Positions 58,205 through 64,000 of a stretch of DNA of 64,000 nucleotides are shown here, piece by piece. Positions within the stretch are counted from its first letter, which is position 1. Every line of letters begins with the position of its first letter. The stretch is taken from assembly GCA_046293075.1 (NCBI GenBank), contig JBKBPL010000020.1:1-64000 (forward strand), read 5' to 3'. The stretch is from Ga0077530 sp046293075. Its GTDB lineage: Bacteria > Pseudomonadota > Alphaproteobacteria > Rhizobiales > Hyphomicrobiaceae. Both the position numbers and the translations under genes were made by a program. The notes beneath the pieces are model-generated. The model saw only the letters and a list, made by a program, of their open reading frames with translations, was not told where the DNA came from and did not search any database.

Positions 58205-61119
58205 CGGCGCACTCTTCTGAAATCAGCGCCGAAAGAAATGCTGTCAGGCTGCCGGCGCCCGAGCGGGTCGCCGAAGGGCTCGAAGCGCGGATGGCTCTGC
58301 TCGCCTGGCTCGGGCGCGGCCTTCTCGATGTTGACGCGCAGGTCGTACCACGCGGCCTGCCCGGTGATCGGGTCCGAGTTCGAGTAGCGGTAACCGCCGC
58401 CATTGGGCGGGAGCAGTTCGGAGATGAGATGGTTGAGCAGGAAACCGCGGGTCGCTTCCGGGGCATCCTTTGAAAGGCCCCAGGCGCCGCCACGCTTGCC
58501 GATTGCGTTCCAGGTCCAGGCGGTATCGTCGTTGACGCCGTCCATGAGACGCACCTGACAGCGCACGCGGCCGAGATAACTGCTGATCCACACCCAGTCG
58601 CTGTCGGCAATGCCGAGTTCCTTGCCGCGCGTGCGGCTCATGTAGAGGAAGTTCAGGCTGTGGATCTGCCTCAGCCATGCATTCTGCGAGCCCCATGAGT
58701 GGTACATCGGCATGGGCCGCTGCGTGATCGCGTGCATGGGGAACTTCTCCGTATCGACCATCGTGCCCTCGAAGGGCTGATACCAGAACGGCAGCGGGTC
58801 GAAGTATTTGGCAATGCGCGCGCGGTGGCTCTCGGGTGGCTGCACGGGGCCGTGCCCTTCCGCGGCGAGACGGAAGGCCTGCAGCGGCTCGCAATAGAGC
58901 TGGAAGGTCATTCTCGCGTCGGCAGCGCGGAAGCCGACCGAAGCCGCCCAGTCGAGGTACTCCTTGTTGGCGTGCTTGAAGTAGCGCTGGCTCGGCGCGA
59001 GGTGATGTGCGTGGAAGCCGCCGTTGGCGATGTAGCGCTTGAGCTGGTCGGGATTGGGCGCGCCTTTGCCGAAGCTTTCCCCGTTGCCGCGCCATCCGGC
59101 AAGCGGCCCGATGCCCGGCGCACGCTCGTGGTTGACGAGATAGTCAGCATAACCGCCGGGGAACTGTGGTGAGCCGTCGTCCTTGACGAGGCCGGGCAAC
59201 TTGAGGCGCGCGCCGAGATCCAGAAGCACCGACTGGAAGCCGCGCACATCGCGGTCGGGTTCGACGACGGGATGGCGGATGGCGTCGCAGGCGGCGTCCG
59301 GCTCGGAGATTGGCCGATCGAGAAGCGAGATGCAGTCCCATCGCTCGAGATAGGTGGTGTCGGGCAGGATGAGGTCGGCATAGGGCACCATCTCGGAGTA
59401 GTAGGCATCCGAGTAGATGATGCGGGGGATCTTGTACTCGCCGGTGTCGGGGTTCTTCTCCGTCAGGTAGCGCAATGTGTCGCCGATGTTCATCGCCGAG
59501 TTCCAGCTCATGTTCGCCATGTACATGAACAGGGTGTCGATGGGGTAGGGATCGCCAAGCGCCGCATTGGTGATGACCATGTGCATGAGGCCGTGGGCAG
59601 CGAGCGGCGCGTCCCAGCTATAGGCCTTGTCGATGCGCTGCGGCCTGCCGGCCTCGTCGATCAGCAGGTCGCCGGGTCCCGTTGGGAAGCCGAGGTGCGG
59701 ACCGGGCAGCGGCTCACCGGCCTTGACCTGACCGGGCTTGCCGGTGGGCTTGATGCGCGGGGCAATCTCTTTCGGATAGGGCGGCTTGTAGCGGAAGCCA
59801 CCGGGGCAATCGATCGAGCCGAGCAGGATCTGCAGGAGGTGAATGAGGCGGCAGGTCTGAAAGCCGTTCGAGTGGGCGGAGATCCCGCGCATGGCGTGCA
59901 TGGCGACCGGGCGACCGACCATCTTGTCGTGACGGCGCCCATGGATGTCCGTCCAGGGAATGTCGAGCGTGATCGACTGCTCGAAGGCGATGGTGGCAAG
60001 CTCGTCGGCGATGCGCCGGATCGTGGCGGCGGGCACGCCGCATTCGGCCTCGGCGCGCTCCGGCGAATACGCGTCCGTGAGATAGCGCTCGGCAATTTTT
60101 TGGAAGACCGGGATGGCCGTGCGGCCGTCCGGCAGCTTTACCGGGCCGGACAGTTGCGGGACGAGGTCGGCCCCCTCCGCGGGCGCAAGCGTGCCAAGGC
60201 GTTTGTCGAACGCGAGCGCATTGCCCTTCTCGTCGCGCACGAAGAGGCCGTGGTCGGCGGCGCCCGGTGCCTCGATGACGAGCCAGGGGGCGTTCGTGTA
60301 GCGCACGAGATAGTCGATATCGATGCGCTGGGTGCGCAAGAGCTCGTGGATGAGCGCGCCAACAAAGGCGCCGTCCGTGCCGGGGCGGATGCCGACCCAT
60401 TCATCGGCAATGGCGTTGTAGCCGGTGCGCACCGGGTTGATCGAGACGATCTTGGCGCCGCGCGCCTTGAGCTTGCCGAGGCCGATCTTGATCGGGTTCG
60501 AGCTGTGATCCTCGGCGACGCCAAAGAGCATGAAGTACTTCGTGTGCTCCCAGTCGGGCTCGCCGAACTCCCAGAACGAGCCGCCGAAGGTGTAGAGCCC
60601 GGCGGCCGCCATGTTCACCGAGCAGAAGCCACCATGCGCGGCGTAGTTCGGCGTGCCAAACTTGATGGCCCACCAGCCGGTGAGCGACTGCGACTGATCG
60701 CGGCCCGTGAAGAACGCGAGCTTCTTCGGGTCGTCGGCGCGGACCTTGGCGAGCCAGCCGGTCGCCGTCTGGAGCGCCTCTTCCCAGGAAATCTCCTTGA
60801 ACGCCCCAGACCCGCGCGGGCCGACGCGGAGCAGCGGCGCCTTGAGGCGCGCCGGCGAATAGTGCTGCATGATGCCGGCCGAGCCTTTGCCGCACAGCAC
60901 GCCCTTGTTCACCGGGTGATCGCGGTTGCCCTCGATGTAGCGGACTTTGCCGTCCTTAAGATAGACTTTGATCCCGCAGCGACAGGCGCACATGTAGCAG
61001 GTCGTGGCCTCGATCCGGTCGGCGGGGTTCTCGCTGAGGACGACGCCATGCGCATCCTGATCGGCCGGCCGGTTGCGCATTGGGGCATCGGATGTCTTGG
61101 CTGTCGCGCGATCCTGCAC
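58201..61119 (-). CDS. soeA: SoeA-type molybdopterin oxidoreductase, probable sulfite dehydrogenase
   Basis: A 972-residue Mo-bisMGD enzyme. The N-terminal 4Fe-4S ligands are Cys41, Cys44, Cys48 and Cys76. There is no Tat signal, so the active site faces the cytoplasm; with the size and the B-C partners this points to SoeABC, which oxidises sulfite to sulfate, and not to periplasmic DMSO or polysulfide reductase. GGFCSVNMAAAGLY may supply a Cys ligand to Mo (inference from PsrA/PhsA). Start is GTG at 61119 with GGAAGAG upstream. An inverted repeat matching persulfide-sensor sites lies 57-76 bp upstream. Confidence 0.85.
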   Translation of the reverse strand: MQDRATAKTSDAPMRNRPADQDAHGVVLSENPADRIEATTCYMCACRCGIKVYLKDGKVRYIEGNRDHPVNKGVLCGKGSAGIMQHYSPARLKAPLLRVGPRGSGAFKEISWEEALQTATGWLAKVRADDPKKLAFFTGRDQSQSLTGWWAIKFGTPNYAAHGGFCSVNMAAAGLYTFGGSFWEFGEPDWEHTKYFMLFGVAEDHSSNPIKIGLGKLKARGAKIVSINPVRTGYNAIADEWVGIRPGTDGAFVGALIHELLRTQRIDIDYLVRYTNAPWLVIEAPGAADHGLFVRDEKGNALAFDKRLGTLAPAEGADLVPQLSGPVKLPDGRTAIPVFQKIAERYLTDAYSPERAEAECGVPAATIRRIADELATIAFEQSITLDIPWTDIHGRRHDKMVGRPVAMHAMRGISAHSNGFQTCRLIHLLQILLGSIDCPGGFRYKPPYPKEIAPRIKPTGKPGQVKAGEPLPGPHLGFPTGPGDLLIDEAGRPQRIDKAYSWDAPLAAHGLMHMVITNAALGDPYPIDTLFMYMANMSWNSAMNIGDTLRYLTEKNPDTGEYKIPRIIYSDAYYSEMVPYADLILPDTTYLERWDCISLLDRPISEPDAACDAIRHPVVEPDRDVRGFQSVLLDLGARLKLPGLVKDDGSPQFPGGYADYLVNHERAPGIGPLAGWRGNGESFGKGAPNPDQLKRYIANGGFHAHHLAPSQRYFKHANKEYLDWAASVGFRAADARMTFQLYCEPLQAFRLAAEGHGPVQPPESHRARIAKYFDPLPFWYQPFEGTMVDTEKFPMHAITQRPMPMYHSWGSQNAWLRQIHSLNFLYMSRTRGKELGIADSDWVWISSYLGRVRCQVRLMDGVNDDTAWTWNAIGKRGGAWGLSKDAPEATRGFLLNHLISELLPPNGGGYRYSNSDPITGQAAWYDLRVNIEKAAPEPGEQSHPRFEPFGDPLGRRQPDSISFGADFRRVRR

Positions 61120-61537
61120 GGCCGTGCTCTTCCTTCGCTCTGGTGATCATCGCTGGGTGGATCGATTACTTCAGTATATTCGATCCTTTGAATATTCAAC
61201 CCTCGGGCGGGGATGGTCGCCTCGTCGGCCCGCCGCCTTCCGCGCGGCGTTCGCATCAGGGACAAGCGCGAAAAGCCAATCTTTACAAGGCAGTCGACAT
61301 CATCGCGCGGCGGCCGAGCACAAGCTCGCGCACCCCCAAGGGTCCAAGATCGCACTTGCCGAAGTCCCCACTGCCCGCGACCTCGCGCCTTGTGCTCCCG
61401 GTTGCGAGATCGCCAGCCTCCCCGCTATGCACGTTCTGATCCGAGCTATAGTCGCTGGTGAATGAGAAGAAAAGTCTCGCCGCGTGATCCGCCATTGCAT
61501 GGCGCGCTCAACACGTCTGCACAATGGAGGACGCCCC
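61120..61537. other. Divergent intergenic region between soeA and crotonase gene
   Basis: About 420 bases. The 61160-61200 part is AT-rich and contains the SqrR-like box (61176-61195) and the perfect palindrome TTGAATATTCAA (61188-61199), likely the soe promoter. The rest to 61537 has no recognisable element. No gene is supported. Confidence 0.6.
61176..61195. promoter_or_regulatory. SqrR/BigR-type operator ATATTC-N8-GAATAT
   Basis: Perfect 6-base arms with an 8-base spacer, matching the ATTC-N8-GAAT pattern of ArsR-family persulfide sensors (SqrR, BigR). A TATACT, read toward soeA, overlaps one arm, so binding would block the promoter of soeABC. Confidence 0.7.
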
Positions 61538-62311
61538 ATGACACCGAAGGTCCGCGTCGAGCAGGACGGCCCCGTCACCACGGTCATTATCAATCGGCCC
61601 GAGGTGCGCAACGCTGTCGACAACGAGACGGCCGAGGCGCTGGCAGAAGCATTCCGCAGCTTCGATGCTGACCCGGCGCAGCGGGTGGCGGTGCTGTGGG
61701 GCGCGGGTGGCGCGTTCTGCGCCGGTGCCGATCTCAAGGCGATCGCGTCGGGCGAGCGGAAAAAGCGATACAGCCTGGACGGAGACGGGCCGATGGGCCC
61801 CTCGCGCCTCAAGTTGTCGAAGCCGGTGATTGCGGCGGTTGCTGGCCATGCCGTTGCGGGCGGGCTGGAGCTTGCCATCTGGTGCGACCTGCGCGTCGTC
61901 GAGGCCGATGCGGTGTTCGGCGTCTACTGCCGGCGCTGGGGCGTACCGCTGATCGACGGTGGCACCGTGCGTCTGCCGCGCCTCATCGGGCAGAGCCACG
62001 CGCTCGACATGATTCTGACCGGCCGGCCGGTCGGTGCCGATGAGGCGCTCCGCATGGGGCTCGCGAACCGCGTCGTCGCCAAGGGTGAGGCCCGTGCCGC
62101 CGCCGAAGCGCTCGCGCACCAGCTTGCCGAGTTTCCGCAAATGTGCATGAACCTCGATCGGGCGTCGGTTTACCGTCAGTGGGAACTGCCCTTCGAGCAC
62201 GCCATGCGCGCCGAGTTCGCGCACGGCATTGCGGCGGTCGCCGCCGAAGGACAGGCCGGCGCGGCGCGGTTCGCGGGCGGGGCGGGGCGTGGCGGCAAAT
62301 ACGGCGACTGA
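61538..62311 (+). CDS. Enoyl-CoA hydratase/isomerase-family (crotonase) protein
   Basis: A 257-residue crotonase. ATG at 61538 follows ATGGAGG; the frame upstream to 61484 has no such site. Features: TTVIINRPEVRNAVDNETAEALAEAF, oxyanion-hole segments GGAFCAGADLKA and GHAVAGGLELAIWCDLRV, and WGVPLIDGGTVRLPRLIGQSHALDMILTGRPVGADEALRMGLANRVV. The second catalytic Glu of classical hydratases is replaced in the VPLIDGG region, so it may be an isomerase or hydrolase. It begins 32 bases before soxB, on the same strand. Confidence 0.85.
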   Translation: MTPKVRVEQDGPVTTVIINRPEVRNAVDNETAEALAEAFRSFDADPAQRVAVLWGAGGAFCAGADLKAIASGERKKRYSLDGDGPMGPSRLKLSKPVIAAVAGHAVAGGLELAIWCDLRVVEADAVFGVYCRRWGVPLIDGGTVRLPRLIGQSHALDMILTGRPVGADEALRMGLANRVVAKGEARAAAEALAHQLAEFPQMCMNLDRASVYRQWELPFEHAMRAEFAHGIAAVAAEGQAGAARFAGGAGRGGKYGD

Positions 62312-62343
62312 CACGGTGCGCCACGGAGGTATGTGGGGCTTCA

Positions 62344-63594
62344 ATGCGCTTTTCGCTGTTCTCTCTGGCGCGGCACGCGCTTGGCGGTCATGCGCGCTGG
62401 CCGGTGCAATGGCGCACGCCGGAGCCCAAGGCAGCCTACGACGCGGTAATCATCGGTGGCGGCGGGCATGGCCTCGGCACGGCCTACTATCTCGCCAAGG
62501 AGCACGGGCTACGAAACGTCGCAGTCGTCGAGAAGGGCTGGCTCGGTGGCGGCAACACCGGCCGCAACACGACGATCATCCGTTCGAACTACCTCTGGGA
62601 GGAGTCCGAGGCGATCTACGAGCTGTCGGTCAAGCTCTGGGAAACGCTGTCGGACGAGCTGAATTATAACGTCATGTACTCGCCGCGCGGTGTGATGATG
62701 CTCGCGCACACGGTACATGACATCCACGTCTTCAAGCGACACGTGCACGCAAATCGCCTCGCCGGCATCGACAACGAGTGGCTCACACCCGAGGAAGCGA
62801 AGGCCTTCTGTCCACCGCTCGAGATCTCGCCGAAGTTGCGATACCCTGTGCTCGGCGCGGCGCTGCAGCGGCGCGGGGGGACGGCGCGGCACGATGCCGT
62901 GGCCTGGGGTTATGCGCGCGCCGCAAGTGCGCTCGGCGTCGATATCATCGAGAATGCGGAGGTGACGGCGATCCGCCGCGACGCCAGCGGCGCCGTCGAG
63001 GGAATCGAGACGACGCGCGGCGCGATCAAGACGAAGAAGGTTGGCGTCGTCGCCGCGGGGCACACATCGGTGCTCATGGGCATGGCGGGCGTCAGGATGC
63101 CGCTGGAGAGCTATCCGCTGCAGGCGCTCGTCTCCGAGCCGGTGAAGCCTGTTCTGCCCTGTGTCGTCATGTCGAATACGGTCCACGCCTATGTCTCCCA
63201 GTCGGACAAGGGCGAGCTCGTCATCGGCGCCGGCACCGATGCCTATACCTCCTACAGCCAGACGGGCGGCCTGCACGTCACCGCCCATACGCTCGACGCG
63301 ATTTGCGATCTCTTTCCAACCTTCCGGCGCCTCACGATGATGCGCAACTGGGGCGGCATCGTCGATGTCACGCCGGACCGCTCGCCGATCATTGGCCGGA
63401 CGCCGGTGCCGGGGCTGTTCGTCAACTGCGGCTGGGGCACGGGCGGCTTCAAGGCAACACCCGGCTCGGCCTACGTGTTCGCGGCCACCATGGCGCGCGA
63501 CGAGGCGCACCCGGTTGCGGCGCCCTTCGCCCTCGATCGCTTCAAAACCGGCCGCCTGATCGACGAAGCGGCCGCAGCCGCCGTCGCGCACTGA
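62344..63594 (+). CDS. soxB: Sarcosine oxidase beta subunit
   Basis: A 416-residue FAD enzyme of the DAO family. The start MRFSLFSLARHALGGHARWPVQWRTPEPKAAYDAVIIGGGGHGLGTAYYLAKEHG is the conserved SoxB N-terminus with the GxGxxG nucleotide site. NTGRNTTIIRSNYLW carries the region around the FMN-linking residue, and CGWGTGGFKATPGSA the C-terminal FAD contact. It oxidises sarcosine to glycine and formaldehyde with SoxA, D and G. Related N-methylglutamate dehydrogenase or demethylase complexes share this arrangement. Confidence 0.9.
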   Translation: MRFSLFSLARHALGGHARWPVQWRTPEPKAAYDAVIIGGGGHGLGTAYYLAKEHGLRNVAVVEKGWLGGGNTGRNTTIIRSNYLWEESEAIYELSVKLWETLSDELNYNVMYSPRGVMMLAHTVHDIHVFKRHVHANRLAGIDNEWLTPEEAKAFCPPLEISPKLRYPVLGAALQRRGGTARHDAVAWGYARAASALGVDIIENAEVTAIRRDASGAVEGIETTRGAIKTKKVGVVAAGHTSVLMGMAGVRMPLESYPLQALVSEPVKPVLPCVVMSNTVHAYVSQSDKGELVIGAGTDAYTSYSQTGGLHVTAHTLDAICDLFPTFRRLTMMRNWGGIVDVTPDRSPIIGRTPVPGLFVNCGWGTGGFKATPGSAYVFAATMARDEAHPVAAPFALDRFKTGRLIDEAAAAAVAH

Positions 63595-63601
63595 GGACGT
63601 C

Positions 63602-63904
63602 ATGCTGCTCATCACCTGCCCGTACTGCCGGATGGCGCGTCCCGAGCTGGAATTCCGCTATGGCGGGGAGGCCCATATCGCGCGCCCAGCGGAGCCCGCG
63701 GCGGTCGGTGACGACGAATGGGCGGCCTTTCTCTACATGCGCACCAATCCAAAAGGGCTGCACGCCGAACGCTGGCGGCACATTCATGGCTGCGGCCGCT
63801 TCTTCAATGCGCTGCGCGACACAGTGACCGATCAGATCTTGAAGACCTATGCGGCTGGAACGCCACGGCCTGATCTCGATACGCCTGCCGAGGACGGTCG
63901 CTGA
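63602..63904 (+). CDS. soxD: Sarcosine oxidase delta subunit
   Basis: A 100-residue zinc-binding subunit. The CPYC motif at the start, ELEFRYGGEAHIARP, and HIHGCGRFFNALRDTVTDQI give the Cys/His set that binds zinc. It starts seven bases after soxB, and its stop overlaps the soxA ATG by one base (TGATG). Confidence 0.93.
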   Translation: MLLITCPYCRMARPELEFRYGGEAHIARPAEPAAVGDDEWAAFLYMRTNPKGLHAERWRHIHGCGRFFNALRDTVTDQILKTYAAGTPRPDLDTPAEDGR

Positions 63905-64000
63905 TGGTCGGTCTCCATCGCACGAACGGTGGCGGTCGCATCGATCGCAAGGCGCCGCTGTCCTTCACATTTGACGGCCGGTCTTATCAGGGCGTCGCGG
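63904..64000 (+). CDS. soxA: Sarcosine oxidase alpha subunit, 5' end only
   Basis: The first 32 codons of a gene cut by the window edge. The sequence GGGRIDRKAPLSFTFDGRSYQG is the standard SoxA start, leading to a ferredoxin-like domain in full-length proteins of about 1000 residues. Operon order soxB-soxD-soxA supports the call. soxG should follow outside the window. Confidence 0.85.
   Translation, partial: MVGLHRTNGGGRIDRKAPLSFTFDGRSYQGVA

Noticed and set aside
59272..61146. 624-codon open frame on the + strand
   Set aside because: Antisense to soeA throughout; no domain signature and no ribosome site.
1..64000. Mobile elements, CRISPR arrays or prophage genes
   Set aside because: No transposase, integrase, phage gene, long terminal repeat or regularly spaced repeat was seen in reading the window. 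The tRNA end at the left edge has no integrase beside it.

Overview
The window is about 64 kb of GC-rich DNA, densely packed with intact genes. Gene content points to an alphaproteobacterium, most likely of the order Hyphomicrobiales (Rhizobiales). The pointers are a sitABCD manganese transporter preceded by Mur-type operators, a TRAP transporter, a DUF3829 protein, a NarR-like Crp/Fnr regulator beside a full nar operon, cytoplasmic SoeABC-type sulfite dehydrogenase genes and heterotetrameric sarcosine oxidase genes. No insertion sequence, phage, CRISPR array or rRNA was found. The 3' end of a tRNA (probably Pro) lies at the left edge and a truncated soxA at the right edge.

Layout. 1-8.8 kb: tRNA end, small secreted protein, TRAP transporter dctPQM with a hairpin after dctP, DUF3829 protein, NodB-like deacetylase, an MHYT-GGDEF-EAL signalling protein and a CysB-like regulator. 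9-16.5 kb: an acetolactate-synthase-like ThDP enzyme divergent from a large protein that joins a periplasmic-binding-protein domain to a pentameric ligand-gated ion channel; then an LLM flavin oxidoreductase and an OmpA-family protein with a clear terminator. 16.7-20.8 kb: sitABCD and its paired palindromic operators. 21-36 kb: a nitrate/NO island: NarR-like regulator and FNR-type box, two NarK transporters, narGHJI, a NifM-like peptidyl-prolyl isomerase, a small unknown protein, beta-carbonic anhydrase, DUF2478 protein, then YbaN-like protein, NsrR, group III truncated globin and an internally deleted nnrS remnant.

36-46 kb: a dipeptide-type ABC transporter (dppDFCBA order on the + coordinate), an acyl-CoA-dehydrogenase-fold monooxygenase, an M24 peptidase and a second LLM oxidoreductase, which together look like uptake and breakdown of an unidentified organic nitrogen compound. 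46-51 kb: TetR-MFP-RND efflux operon. 51-56.3 kb: GntR regulator, fatty-acid-hydroxylase-type membrane enzyme, bactofilin, and two nucleotide-sugar epimerase-family genes for envelope polysaccharide. 56.4-61.1 kb: soeCBA-type sulfite dehydrogenase, preceded by an inverted repeat matching the persulfide-sensor (SqrR/BigR) operator pattern. 61.5-64 kb: crotonase-family gene and the start of a sarcosine oxidase operon (soxB, soxD, partial soxA).

The most unusual item is the PBP-channel fusion at 11081-13387. The best regulatory observations are the SqrR-like box before soeA, the twin Mur boxes 33 bp apart before sitA, and the concentric dyad between nsrR and the globin gene. All functional names come from reading motifs by eye; no database search was run.
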